Assembly: GCA_937967685.1 (NCBI GenBank)
Contig: CALBTX010000029.1
Span: forward strand, 1-30,121
Origin: an uncultured Bacillaceae bacterium
Lineage (GTDB): Bacteria > Bacillota > Bacilli > Caldalkalibacillales > Caldalkalibacillaceae
DNA length: 30,121 nucleotides
Direction of reading: 5' to 3'
Part shown: positions 7,988-16,525 of the stretch, piece by piece
How the letters are laid out: the number at the start of each line of letters is the position of its first letter
Position numbering within the stretch: the stretch's first letter is position 1
Notes under the pieces: generated by a model
Seen by the model: only the letters and a program-made list of their open reading frames with translations
Databases searched by the model: none
Told to the model about the DNA's origin: nothing
Made by a program: the position numbers and the translations under genes

Positions 7988-8014
7988 TACAGTTGTCAAT
8001 TATTGTGACCTGTA
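7988..8014. promoter_or_regulatory. Imperfect palindrome upstream of the OpuC-type operon (candidate operator)
   Basis: A 27-bp interrupted palindrome has outer arms TACAG/CTGTA and inner arms CAAT/ATTG, about 19 of 27 positions being symmetric. It lies between the aroE terminator and the ATPase start, and a further TACAG/CTGTA pairing overlaps its left end. This is where an osmotic-stress repressor such as a GbsR/OpcR-type protein would bind, but no such gene is in the window. A TTGACA on the minus strand lies within it, without a convincing -10 box. Confidence 0.4.
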
Positions 8015-8037
8015 TCTTCCCAACTATACTATGCGGC

Positions 8038-8081
8038 AAACAAAAAGCAGTGTCTCTTTTTATACTCAAGAAACACCGCTT
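8038..8081 (-). terminator. Rho-independent terminator after aroE
   Basis: On the minus strand a 14-bp stem with two G-T wobble pairs (arms 8068-8081 and 8045-8058) closes a loop of about nine bases and is followed by TTTGTTT. It ends the yqeG-yqeH-aroE transcript and isolates the transporter cassette. Confidence 0.85.
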
Positions 8082-8150
8082 CTTCCTGCCTATCGCATTG
8101 TCATAGCATTCATAAACTGTCAAAATCAATCATGGCACACATGGCACATT

Positions 8151-9038
8151 TCAAGTTCCCGTTTTCAAGCGATCCAGAATCACATGACGCATCAGTTCGG
8201 CAGGCGCCTTTTCTCCCGTAAAATACTCGAATGCAAGCGCCCCCTGATGAACGAACATGCCCAGCCCTTGATGCACTGTGGCCCCCGCTTTTTCTGCATC
8301 TTGCAAAAGTGTGGTCTGCAGCGGGTTGTAGACAATGTCGCTGACGATGATATGAGCTTCCATGTCCTTCAGACGCACAGGTGCAGCCTCCGTATTGGGC
8401 CACATGCCCACGGACGTCGTGTTGATGATTAAGTTGAACGGATCATGTGTACCTGAAACCTCATCTTGCCAAGAGATCGCCTGGACTTTTGTTTCTGAAG
8501 CGTACGGCTCTATATAGCTTTGCAACTGGTGAACGAGTTGTTCGCCTTTGGATGCTGTTCGGTTCATCACCGTCAGTTGCTTGCAACCCGATTTCAACAG
8601 ATAAACGCCGATGCCTTTGGCCGCCCCGCCCGCACCGATCACCAGGGCGTGGGTTTGTCGTAAATCGATCTCCGTTTCACTGAGCAATGACCGCACATAA
8701 CCTGCTCCATCCGTGTTATAACCGATTAATCGACCATCCTCGCCTTGGACAATCGTATTGACGGCGCCGATGACCCGGGCTTCCTCATTGATCTGATCGA
8801 TGAATTTCAGCACCTGTTCTTTATGGGGGATAGAGACGTTGACGCCTTTAATCCCTAAAACCCGCATGGCACTGACGGCCGCTGGCAATTCGTCGGGTTT
8901 GACATCGAACGCGTGATAATGGTGAGGCATTTGCAACGCTTTGAAGGCGGCATTATGCATGACAGGGGATAAGCTGTGAGCCACCGGATGGGCCATGATG
9001 CCAAACAAACGGCTTGTCCTTTGTGCTGTATCGCGCAT
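8151..9038 (-). CDS. aroE: Shikimate dehydrogenase (NADP+)
   Basis: AroE reduces 3-dehydroshikimate to shikimate with NADPH in the aromatic amino acid pathway. The 295-residue protein has the substrate-binding SLSP at 22-25, the catalytic lysine K73 in NVSIPHK, N94 in GAVNTI, D110 in GYNTDGAG, the dinucleotide loop GAGGAAKG from about 135, and the NADP-binding NRT at 159-161. The length is slightly above the family average. ATG 9038 is preceded by GGAGG at 7 nt. It lies 44 bp downstream of yqeH in the conserved yqeG-yqeH-aroE order, and a strong terminator follows. In Bacillus subtilis yqeI and nadD come next; here the transporter cassette intervenes. Confidence 0.96.
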   Translation of the reverse strand: MRDTAQRTSRLFGIMAHPVAHSLSPVMHNAAFKALQMPHHYHAFDVKPDELPAAVSAMRVLGIKGVNVSIPHKEQVLKFIDQINEEARVIGAVNTIVQGEDGRLIGYNTDGAGYVRSLLSETEIDLRQTHALVIGAGGAAKGIGVYLLKSGCKQLTVMNRTASKGEQLVHQLQSYIEPYASETKVQAISWQDEVSGTHDPFNLIINTTSVGMWPNTEAAPVRLKDMEAHIIVSDIVYNPLQTTLLQDAEKAGATVHQGLGMFVHQGALAFEYFTGEKAPAELMRHVILDRLKTGT

Positions 9039-9082
9039 GACCTTTCCTCCTCTCCTTCTAACGACTCAAATCAAGTAACGGC

Positions 9083-10180
9083 TTAAATCAAGGCCGGACG
9101 AACGGAGACGTCGACGCCGTCCGGTGCGTAAGCTTCAACCACCGCCCCAGCACCTTTGACAGACACCCAGCCCAGTCCGGCAAAGACGATATCGGTCGGT
9201 TCCGCTGAAATTTTAAACGTGTGCTTTTTCATCTCAGGCCAGTCAGCCATATTGGCCTTTGCCGGTGGGGATAAAAGCTCACCCGCATGTTCAGCGTACA
9301 AATCATCAGCCTTCTCTAATTTCGTCCGGTGGACTTTCAACAGGTTGGATAAATAGCAGACGAACGATTGGCGCTCTCCTGAGATAAAATCCACTCGTGC
9401 CAATCCCCCCAAAAAAAGCGTTTGCCGTGCGTCCAACTGGTATACCCTCGGCTTGACTCTCTTTTTGGGAAAGATGACCTTCCACTCTTCTTCAGCCACA
9501 TAGTAAGCGATTTGTCGACGGTTGATGACACCCGGCGTATCAAACAGATGACTGCCGTCTTTTAAAGGGATGTCAATAAAATCTAAAGTGGTTCCCGGTA
9601 GGCGGGACGTTGTTAACCATTCTTTTTCATGCACATGAAACTTCTTCAAAATTTGATTGATCAAAGTGGATTTTCCGGCATTCGTTGTGCCGACCACGTA
9701 AACGTCTTTCCCTTGGCGATGAATTTCCATCGCCTTCATGACCCGTTCAATACCCAGTCCTTTTTCTGCGCTGCACAACAAAATATCCACCGGTTTTAAA
9801 CCCATGTCCCGGCAAAACATGTGTAAGCGCTGCTTGATTTTGTGCCAATGCATGCTTTGCGGAAACAGATCGATTTTGTTGGCGACAAGCAGAATGGGCT
9901 GATGATTCACGAAACGCTGTAATCCGGAAATCCAACTTCCCCCAAGATCAAAAAGATCGACAATATGTACGATGAATCCGCGCCGCTCGCCAATTTCATG
10001 CAAAACACGCAAAAAATCGTCATCATCCAGCTCCACGGGAAGCATGTCGTCATAATGCTTCAGTCGGTGACATCGCTGACAGATGACATGTTCTTTGTCC
10101 AACACTCCGGCCGGAACAAACCCTGGTTTCTGTTCATCCTCCGTCTGCAGCGCTACGCCGCAGCCACTGCAATGTTTCAC
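9083..10180 (-). CDS. yqeH: Ribosome biogenesis GTPase YqeH
   Basis: YqeH is a circularly permuted GTPase needed for assembly of the small ribosomal subunit. The 365-residue protein starts with a zinc finger (C4, C7, C34, C37), followed by motifs in permuted order: G4 NKID at 101-104, a G5-like CSAEKG near 136, G1 GTTNAGKS at 164-171, then G3 DTPG at 214-217. A C-terminal domain for RNA or protein contacts follows. GTG 10180 is the start, with AAAGGGGG at 7 nt spacing, and begins the zinc finger exactly as in relatives. It lies 25 bp after yqeG and 44 bp before aroE, so the three are probably one transcript. Confidence 0.96.
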   Translation of the reverse strand: MKHCSGCGVALQTEDEQKPGFVPAGVLDKEHVICQRCHRLKHYDDMLPVELDDDDFLRVLHEIGERRGFIVHIVDLFDLGGSWISGLQRFVNHQPILLVANKIDLFPQSMHWHKIKQRLHMFCRDMGLKPVDILLCSAEKGLGIERVMKAMEIHRQGKDVYVVGTTNAGKSTLINQILKKFHVHEKEWLTTSRLPGTTLDFIDIPLKDGSHLFDTPGVINRRQIAYYVAEEEWKVIFPKKRVKPRVYQLDARQTLFLGGLARVDFISGERQSFVCYLSNLLKVHRTKLEKADDLYAEHAGELLSPPAKANMADWPEMKKHTFKISAEPTDIVFAGLGWVSVKGAGAVVEAYAPDGVDVSVRPALI

Positions 10181-10205
10181 GTTTGAACCCCCTTTGTCTC
10201 TATGT

Positions 10206-10730
10206 TTAGCTATCCGCCTTTTCCCAGGAAATCATCCCCCGTTTACGCATGTAATATAAAGCGATTCTCTCCAAGCGCCGGTTAAAACGTGTCCAAAACC
10301 CATCCGTTTCGGCAATCGGAACGACGAGAATCGTGTACAAATTCAACCGATTGCCTCCGAGCACATCAGTGAACAACTGATCGCCAATGACCACCACTTC
10401 ATCCGCTTCCAAGGCCATCATTTGCTGCGCCTTCTTAAATGAAGCGCGAAACGGTTTGCGGGCGCTGTGTATAAACGGAATGGACAGCGGCTGGCAAAAT
10501 CGCCTCACCCGCTCTTCGTTGTTGTTGGAGACGACAGTGACTTTAAATCCGGCATTTTCAACCTGTTTGAGCCAGTCGGCCAGCTCGGGCGGAGCACTCG
10601 GTTTATCCCATTCGATGAGTGTATTGTCCAAATCGGTAATCATCCCTTTAATGCCTCTTTGGCGTAATTGGACCAAGTTCAGTTCATAAATGCTTTCCAG
10701 ATGAAGGTCAGGCAATAATTTTTTGAGCAT
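10206..10730 (-). CDS. yqeG: YqeG family HAD-type phosphatase
   Basis: This is a HAD-superfamily IIIA phosphatase of the YqeG group; the physiological substrate is unknown. The 174-residue protein has the nucleophile motif ITDLDNTLIEWD near residues 31-42, motif II VVSNNNE, a conserved lysine in ARKPF, and motif IV VIGDQLFTDVLGGNR. I chose ATG 10730 (MLKKLLPD...) because relatives begin this way and GAGGGG lies 7 nt upstream; the ATG at 10736 is also usable. It heads the yqeG-yqeH-aroE unit. No convincing -35/-10 pair was found upstream. Confidence 0.94.
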   Translation of the reverse strand: MLKKLLPDLHLESIYELNLVQLRQRGIKGMITDLDNTLIEWDKPSAPPELADWLKQVENAGFKVTVVSNNNEERVRRFCQPLSIPFIHSARKPFRASFKKAQQMMALEADEVVVIGDQLFTDVLGGNRLNLYTILVVPIAETDGFWTRFNRRLERIALYYMRKRGMISWEKADS

Positions 10731-10825
10731 GCGCATACCCCTCTCCCTTCACATTGTAACAAAACAATACATCAATTGGCATATATGTGCGCAGTTTAAA
10801 AAGGCATTCCGCCTCAGTATAAAAA

Positions 10826-10852
10826 AGCATCCCGTACGGATGCTCTTTAACG
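10826..10852 (-). terminator. Rho-independent terminator of the small upstream gene
   Basis: On the minus strand a 7-bp stem AGCATCC/GGATGCT with a short loop is followed by TTTTTTAT. It lies between the small exported protein gene and yqeG, so the two are separate transcripts. Confidence 0.75.
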
Positions 10853-10865
10853 TTTATGGCCGGCA

Positions 10866-11102
10866 CTAACGGATGCGGATATATTCCCTTGGCGCGAACG
10901 GTTTGAACATATCGGTCAGTTCTTCGTCAGGATCATCTTCAACGTATGGGCGATATTCAGATATGCCCACGCCGTCTGGTTCGTTCAGCAATGTTTCCGG
11001 ATGTTGGATGTGATGTCGTCGATCTATTTTCGTATGCGCATACCAGGCACTTGAAAACAACAGGAGAAAAATGCTACAGGACAACAGCATTTTTTTCAGC
11101 AA
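10866..11102 (-). CDS. Small exported or membrane-anchored hypothetical protein
   Basis: I do not recognise this 78-residue protein. It begins with two lysines and a hydrophobic stretch (LLSCSIFLLLFSSAWYA) that would act as a signal peptide or single membrane anchor. A short polar tail follows, rich in acidic and basic residues (EDDPDEELTDMFKPFAPREYIRIR). I chose TTG 11102 as start because AAGGGGG lies 9 nt upstream; a longer frame begins at GTG 11126, inside or before that ribosome binding site. It has its own downstream terminator and is divergent from mrpA. A good ribosome binding site, signal sequence and terminator make it a likely real gene despite its size. Confidence 0.6.
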   Translation of the reverse strand: MLKKMLLSCSIFLLLFSSAWYAHTKIDRRHHIQHPETLLNEPDGVGISEYRPYVEDDPDEELTDMFKPFAPREYIRIR

Positions 11103-11126
11103 GATGTTCAACCCCCTTCTTTTCAC

Positions 11127-11400
11127 CTATCATGGGAAATGAGCGGGGGATTTATACTTCAAATGAAAGCAAAAAAATGACTGCAGAAAAAAACATCACA
11201 AAAAGTTGTGACATTTTCAGTCGGATTTTTCCCTTCCTACCTATTTAATAGTTTTTAGATTTTGTCAGAACGGCTATGGATGGCCAAAATATTGGGGTGC
11301 AAACGCTTTTAAATTACGTTATAATTTTATTTGATTGCCTATTACTGCACCATTCGCACCACAAAATGGAAATCATTGGATGGAAACGGAGGTAAAGACG
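11127..11400. other. Divergent intergenic region before the mrp operon
   Basis: This 274-bp region holds the start region of the small minus-strand gene, an inverted repeat TCACAA-AAAG-TTGTGA at 11196-11211, the -10 box of mrpA and its leader. The inverted repeat is followed by seven T on the minus strand and could be an operator or a weak hairpin. Confidence 0.5.
11320..11325 (+). promoter_or_regulatory. Probable -10 box of the mrp operon
   Basis: A perfect TATAAT lies 76 bp upstream of the mrpA start. No good -35 match is seen at 16-18 bp (GTGCAA at 17), so it may need an activator or be weak. Confidence 0.45.
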
Positions 11401-13818
11401 TTGTCCTTATTACATGTGGTCATTTTAGCCCCATTCCTGGCCGCTATTATCGTTCCCTTTTTATATAAGCTTGCCCGTCCGGTACATACCGGCTGGTTCG
11501 TTCTTATTTTACCCATTCTGTTATTTGTTTACCTCATTCAATACCTTCCCGAGGTATCCGGCGGGCAAACGATCATCAAAGAGCAGCCATGGATTCCGTC
11601 CCTCGGCATTAATTTCACGGTATACGTCGATGGGTTGGGCCTTTTGTTTGCCTTGCTCATCACCGGAATTGGCGCACTCGTCGTTTTATATTCGATTTAT
11701 TACCTATCCAAAAAAACGGAAGCGCTTCACAATTTTTACGTTTATTTGCTTCTGTTTATGGGGGCAATGCTCGGTGTCGTACTCTCAGATAATTTGATTG
11801 TCCTGTACACTTTTTGGGAATTGACGAGCCTCTCCTCCTTTTTCCTGATTGCCTACTGGTATCATCGTGAAAAATCGCTTTACGGCGCATTGAAATCGAT
11901 GCTCATTACCGTCTTTGGCGGTTTTGCCATGCTGGCGGGAGTCGTTCTGCTGTTTGCCATGGGAGGAACGTTCAGCATCCGTGAACTGATCGGACAAGCC
12001 GATATGCTCGCGTCCCATACGCTTTTCATCCCCGCTATGCTGCTCATCCTGCTGGGCGCTTTCACGAAATCAGCCCAGTTCCCCTTCCATATTTGGCTGC
12101 CCGATGCGATGGAAGCACCGACACCGGTCAGTGCCTACTTGCATTCGGCAACAATGGTTAAAGCGGGCATTTATTTAGTGGCCCGGCTCAGCCCCGTTTT
12201 TGCCGGCCAGGCAGAATGGTTCTGGCTCGTCTCCGGCTTCGGTATACTCACTTTGTTCTGGGGATCGTTCAATGCCGTCAAGCAAACGGACTTGAAAGCA
12301 ATTCTCGCCTTTTCTACAGTGAGTCAGCTGGGCATGATCATGTCTTTATTAGGACTCGGTTCAGCCAGTGTTCATTTCGGTTATGCCACCGAAGCGCAAG
12401 CCTATACTGTGGCCACTTTGGCCGCCATTTTCCATCTGATTAACCACGCTACTTTCAAAGGAAGCTTATTCATGGTCGTCGGCATCGTTGACCATGAAAC
12501 AGGAACAAGAGACATTCGCAGACTGGGCGGTTTAATGACGGTGATGCCCATCACGTTTACCATTGCGATCATCGGCAGTTTGTCAATGGCCGGACTTCCG
12601 CCCTTCAACGGTTTTTTAAGTAAAGAAATGTTCTTCACCGCCGTTCTGAATGCCCGGGAACTCGGTTTATTCAACATGCAGACGTGGGGAGCGCTCTTTC
12701 CTTTCGTCGCCTGGATCGGCAGTGTGTTCACGTTTGTTTACAGCATGATTTTGCTTTTTAAACCGTTTACTGGCCAATATAAACCGGAACAATTGGACAA
12801 GACTCCGCATGAAGCACCTTTGGGGATGCTCATTAGTCCTGTCATTTTAGTTTCGCTCGTCATTATTTTCGGTTTCTTCCCCAATTTGTTGTCCTATACG
12901 ATCCTGGAGCCGGCGATGGCCTCCATTCTGCCCGGTCTGTTGGAACCCGGACAGCAATTTCTGGTGCACATCGCTTTTTGGCACGGATGGACAACGGAGC
13001 TGTTTATGACCATCGGCGTCATTGTTTTGGGAAGTCTGTTATACCTCAGTTTAAAGAAATGGCAAGGAATATATGATCTCTTTCCACATAGACTGTCTTT
13101 CAATCATTTATATGATCAAGGCTTGATCAGCATGGAACGTCTCTCTGCCCGAGTGACGAATGCCCATATGACCGGATCGATCCGCGATTATTTGATATAT
13201 ATTCTGGCCTTTTTTATTATCGTGCTCGGCAGCGCCATCTTCCTGCTGGAAGGGTATGCCTTTCAGTTCGAAGATTCGGGGGCCATTGCCGCCCATGAAG
13301 TCATTTTAGCGGTTGTCATGGTGATTGCAGCGATCGCCGTGGCCGTGACGGAATCTCGTTTAACCGCGATCATTGCCGCCGGTGTTGTCGGCTATGCCGT
13401 GGCCTTATTTTTCGTCATTTTCAGAGCGCCTGATTTGGCCTTGACTCAGTTGGTGATTGAAACGGTATCTGTCGCTTTATTCCTGCTTTGTTTCTACCAT
13501 TTGCCCAAATTGAAATTGAAGCCAAAAAAGACCGGTTTCAAAGTAACGAATTTCATCATTTCTCTAGGGGTTGGAACCATCATTACGCTGATTGCTTTAT
13601 CCGCACATTCGACAAGACTGTTTGCTCCGATCTCCGAGTATTTTGTCGAAGCCAGCTACGATGAAGCGGGCGGAAAGAATATGGTCAATGTCATTCTCGT
13701 CGATTTCCGCGGTTACGATACGATGTTTGAAATTTTAGTGCTCGGGATTGCCTCGCTGGGAGTGTATGCCCTCATTAAGTTGCGCTTAAACAGGAGGGAA
13801 AATTATGAGAATCAATGA
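11401..13818 (+). CDS. mrpA: Mrp Na+/H+ antiporter subunit A
   Basis: MrpA is the largest subunit of the hetero-oligomeric Mrp antiporter, which expels Na+ in exchange for H+ and supports growth at high pH or high sodium. The 805-residue polytopic protein resembles NuoL of complex I in its first two thirds (FWELTSLSSF, then AFTKSAQFPFHIWLPDAMEAPTPVSAYLHSATMVKAG, both holding conserved charged residues in membrane segments). Its C-terminus has the MrpA-specific domain, including FRAPDLALTQLVIETVSVALFLLCFYHLPKLKLK. Start TTG 11401 follows GGAGG at about 8 nt and matches relatives that begin LHxxIL; upstream in-frame ATG 11380 is the alternative. Its end overlaps mrpB by 14 bp. Confidence 0.96.
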   Translation: MSLLHVVILAPFLAAIIVPFLYKLARPVHTGWFVLILPILLFVYLIQYLPEVSGGQTIIKEQPWIPSLGINFTVYVDGLGLLFALLITGIGALVVLYSIYYLSKKTEALHNFYVYLLLFMGAMLGVVLSDNLIVLYTFWELTSLSSFFLIAYWYHREKSLYGALKSMLITVFGGFAMLAGVVLLFAMGGTFSIRELIGQADMLASHTLFIPAMLLILLGAFTKSAQFPFHIWLPDAMEAPTPVSAYLHSATMVKAGIYLVARLSPVFAGQAEWFWLVSGFGILTLFWGSFNAVKQTDLKAILAFSTVSQLGMIMSLLGLGSASVHFGYATEAQAYTVATLAAIFHLINHATFKGSLFMVVGIVDHETGTRDIRRLGGLMTVMPITFTIAIIGSLSMAGLPPFNGFLSKEMFFTAVLNARELGLFNMQTWGALFPFVAWIGSVFTFVYSMILLFKPFTGQYKPEQLDKTPHEAPLGMLISPVILVSLVIIFGFFPNLLSYTILEPAMASILPGLLEPGQQFLVHIAFWHGWTTELFMTIGVIVLGSLLYLSLKKWQGIYDLFPHRLSFNHLYDQGLISMERLSARVTNAHMTGSIRDYLIYILAFFIIVLGSAIFLLEGYAFQFEDSGAIAAHEVILAVVMVIAAIAVAVTESRLTAIIAAGVVGYAVALFFVIFRAPDLALTQLVIETVSVALFLLCFYHLPKLKLKPKKTGFKVTNFIISLGVGTIITLIALSAHSTRLFAPISEYFVEASYDEAGGKNMVNVILVDFRGYDTMFEILVLGIASLGVYALIKLRLNRRENYENQ

Positions 13819-14236
13819 TGTCATTTTACAAACGACGGCAAAAGTGATCTCATTTATTATTTTAACCTTTGGCATTTACATCTTTTTTGCCGGGCATCAC
13901 ATTCCCGGAGGCGGTTTTATCGGGGGGTTGATTACGACATCTGCTCTTGTTTTGCTATATGTGGCCTTCGATATGGAAACAATGAACAAAGTCATTCCGA
14001 TTGATTTCAAGAAAATGACCGCTCTCGGCCTATTGATTGCCGTCAGTACGGGCCTCGGAGCACTTTTGTTCGATCAGCCCTTTCTGACCCATACCTTCGG
14101 TTATTTTGATTTGCCGATTTTAGGAGAAGCTGAGTTAGCGACGGCCGTTCTATTTGATATCGGCGTGTTTTTAACAGTGACCGGGGTGGCTGTCACAATC
14201 ATCTTGACAATTGGGGAGGACGAAAAATGGAAGTGA
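13805..14236 (+). CDS. mrpB: Mrp Na+/H+ antiporter subunit B
   Basis: MrpB is a 143-residue membrane subunit required for assembly and activity of the Mrp complex. About four hydrophobic segments are visible, with the family signature FFAGHHIPGGGFIGGL near residues 22-38, which also appears in Mrp B domains of fused MrpA proteins. ATG 13805 is preceded by AGGAGGG and lies inside the end of mrpA, so translation is coupled. The 3' end overlaps mrpC by 10 bp. Confidence 0.96.
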   Translation: MRINDVILQTTAKVISFIILTFGIYIFFAGHHIPGGGFIGGLITTSALVLLYVAFDMETMNKVIPIDFKKMTALGLLIAVSTGLGALLFDQPFLTHTFGYFDLPILGEAELATAVLFDIGVFLTVTGVAVTIILTIGEDEKWK

Positions 14237-14565
14237 TGATGTCCATTGTCGTCGGCATTCTGTTCGCTGTGGCCACGTATTTGATTTTGTCCAAAAGCAT
14301 ACTGCGCATCCTATTAGGCACTGTGATCATCAGTCATGGCGCACATTTGTTAATTTTAACGATGGGTGGCTTAAAAACAGGGGCCCCTCCCCTACTGGGC
14401 CAGGAAGCCCCTGCCTACACCGATCCGCTGCCGCAAGCCCTTATTTTGACAGCGATTGTCATTGCTTTTGGAGTAACGGCGCTCGTATTTGTTTTGGCCT
14501 ACCGCTCCTATCAAGAACTTGGAACGGATGATATGGAACAGTTAAGGGGAAATGACAATGAATAA
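14227..14565 (+). CDS. mrpC: Mrp Na+/H+ antiporter subunit C
   Basis: MrpC is homologous to NuoK of complex I. The 112-residue protein has three predicted membrane helices with the conserved ILLGTVIISHGAHLLIL segment and DPLPQALILTAIVIAFGVTALVFVLAYRSY, then an acidic tail (GTDDMEQLRGNDNE). Its length matches the family. ATG 14227 follows GGGGAGG. It overlaps mrpB by 10 bp and mrpD by 8 bp. Confidence 0.96.
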   Translation: MEVMMSIVVGILFAVATYLILSKSILRILLGTVIISHGAHLLILTMGGLKTGAPPLLGQEAPAYTDPLPQALILTAIVIAFGVTALVFVLAYRSYQELGTDDMEQLRGNDNE

Positions 14566-16042
14566 TTTAGTGATCATACCCATCATCATACCGCTATTGG
14601 CAGGAATCATTTCCATTTTTTTTCTGAAACACATTGTCTGGCAAAGATGGATTGGCTCAGTCGCTCTGATCGGCACAGTGCTTGTCAGTTTTTACTTGCT
14701 GAATCAAGTGTATGCCAATGGCATTCAAACGTTGGAATTAGGTGGCTGGGCGCCTCCTTTCGGCATCGTACTCGTCGCTGACATGCTCAGCGCACTGCTT
14801 ACGCTGACCACTTCAGTCATCGGATTAGCCTGTTTCATATATGCGTTCAAATCCGTCGGGGAGGGACGCGAGCGGCATTTTTTCTATCCTGTCTTTCTTT
14901 TCCTCATCACCGGGGTGATCGCTTCATTTCTGACAGGAGATTTATTCAATCTGTTTGTCTGTTTTGAAGTGTTGCTGATCTCCTCCTATGTGCTTATTTC
15001 GATCGGAGGAACCAAACCGCAGCTGCGTGAATCAATGAAATACATTTTGGTCAATATCGTTTCCTCAGCCTTTTTTGTTATCGGCGTGGCCTTCTTATAT
15101 GCGGTGACAGGGACATTGAACATGGCGGATCTTTCCCAGCGCATTGCGGATGTTGGGCAAACAGGCTTTTTGACTGTGCTATCCATTTTCTTATTAATCG
15201 TCTTCGGCATCAAAGCGGCGTTGTTTCTCTACTTTTGGCTGCCGGGTTCTTACCGTGTTCCGCCCCCTGCCGTTCAAGCGATTTTCGCCGCTCTGCTGAC
15301 GAAAGTTGGAATTTATGCGATCATCCGCATCTTTACACTCATTTTCTATCATCAGCCGGATATCACGCATCAACTGCTGGCCTGGTTGGCGGCTTTGACC
15401 ATGCTCCTGGGTGTCATCGGGGCGGTGGCCTCCTGGGATGTGCTCAGGATTTTAGCCTACAATATTGTTGCCGCTGTCGGCATTGTCATTTTCGGCCTCG
15501 CTTCGTTTTCGGCCACCGGTCTGGAAGGCGCCCTCTTTTATCTCGTTCATGATATGGTCATCAAGGCCGTACTCTTTCTGTTGGCAGGGGCCATGATTTC
15601 TATAACCGGCACGACCAACTTGAGAAAAATGGGCGGGCTGATCGTCCACCATCCCATCTTGGGCTGGATGTTCTTTATCGCCGCTATCGCTTTGGCCGGA
15701 ATTCCTCCCTTAAGCGGTTTCATCGGCAAACTGCTCATTATTCAAGGCGGGATAGAAACCGAACATTATTGGATTACCGGGATTTTGCTCCTCTCAAGCC
15801 TGCTCATTTTGTACTCCGTGATCAAAATATTTATGAATGGTTTTTGGGGCGAACAAAAATTGTCCCGGGATGAAGAGAAAGGGAATACGAAAGGCTTACT
15901 GGCGCCTTGTGCCTTTCTGGTTGCTATATCCATCTTTTGGGGAGTCGGTGCCGAATGGATCTATCCTTATATTGAAATGGCCACCCAAACATTGACGGAT
16001 CCGTCGATATATATTCAATCGGTCCTCAACATAAAGGAGTAG
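14558..16042 (+). CDS. mrpD: Mrp Na+/H+ antiporter subunit D
   Basis: MrpD is the second large proton-channel-like subunit, homologous to NuoM/NuoN. The 494-residue polytopic protein contains the conserved glutamate segment LFNLFVCFEVLLISSYVLI, the lysine-bearing FGIKAALFLYFWLPGSYRVPPPAVQAIFAALLTKVGIYAIIR, and AIALAGIPPLSGFIGKL. I chose the second ATG (14558), 8 nt after AAGGGG; the ATG at 14552 is too close to that site. It overlaps the end of mrpC and is followed by mrpE after 6 bp. Confidence 0.95.
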   Translation: MNNLVIIPIIIPLLAGIISIFFLKHIVWQRWIGSVALIGTVLVSFYLLNQVYANGIQTLELGGWAPPFGIVLVADMLSALLTLTTSVIGLACFIYAFKSVGEGRERHFFYPVFLFLITGVIASFLTGDLFNLFVCFEVLLISSYVLISIGGTKPQLRESMKYILVNIVSSAFFVIGVAFLYAVTGTLNMADLSQRIADVGQTGFLTVLSIFLLIVFGIKAALFLYFWLPGSYRVPPPAVQAIFAALLTKVGIYAIIRIFTLIFYHQPDITHQLLAWLAALTMLLGVIGAVASWDVLRILAYNIVAAVGIVIFGLASFSATGLEGALFYLVHDMVIKAVLFLLAGAMISITGTTNLRKMGGLIVHHPILGWMFFIAAIALAGIPPLSGFIGKLLIIQGGIETEHYWITGILLLSSLLILYSVIKIFMNGFWGEQKLSRDEEKGNTKGLLAPCAFLVAISIFWGVGAEWIYPYIEMATQTLTDPSIYIQSVLNIKE

Positions 16043-16048
16043 ACGCAT

Positions 16049-16525
16049 ATGCCTTTTCAAATTCTGGTCAATTTAATCATCGCCTTAACTTGGATGTATC
16101 TCAACGCTGAATGGACGCCTATTTCATTTTGCATTGGTTATGTCATCGGACTTGTGCTGCTCTTCCTCCTGCGACGTTTTCTAACTGACAAATTTTACGC
16201 CTTTAGGCTGTGGGCCCTGCTTAAACTGCTGTTGATTTTCTTAAAAGAATTGGTGATCTCCAGCGTCAGTGTGGCCAAACTGGTCTTAAAACCAAACCTC
16301 GATATGAAACCGGGCATATTTGCCCTAAAAACGGAGCTGAAAACCGATTGGGAAATCACGACCCTGGCTTGCCTCATCATTCTGACTCCAGGGACATTAA
16401 CATTGGATATTTCCCCGAAAGGGGATATCTTGTACATTCATGCTCTGGATGTTCCCGATGTTGAAGAAGCCATTCAAGGCATCAAAAATTCCTTTGAAAA
16501 AGCCATCATGGAGGTGAGCCGCTAA
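16049..16525 (+). CDS. mrpE: Mrp Na+/H+ antiporter subunit E
   Basis: MrpE is a 158-residue subunit with two or three N-terminal membrane helices and a cytoplasmic C-terminal domain bearing the family stretch ILTPGTLTLDISPKGDILYIHALDV. It is needed for a stable, fully active antiporter. ATG 16049 is preceded by AAAGGAG at good spacing. Its stop codon overlaps the mrpF start by one base (TAATG). Confidence 0.95.
   Translation: MPFQILVNLIIALTWMYLNAEWTPISFCIGYVIGLVLLFLLRRFLTDKFYAFRLWALLKLLLIFLKELVISSVSVAKLVLKPNLDMKPGIFALKTELKTDWEITTLACLIILTPGTLTLDISPKGDILYIHALDVPDVEEAIQGIKNSFEKAIMEVSR

Noticed and set aside
11196..11211. TCACAA-AAAG-TTGTGA as a Rex or Fnr site upstream of mrpA
   Set aside because: The arms have the opposite orientation to the Rex consensus (TTGTGA...TCACAA), so I list it only as an inverted repeat.
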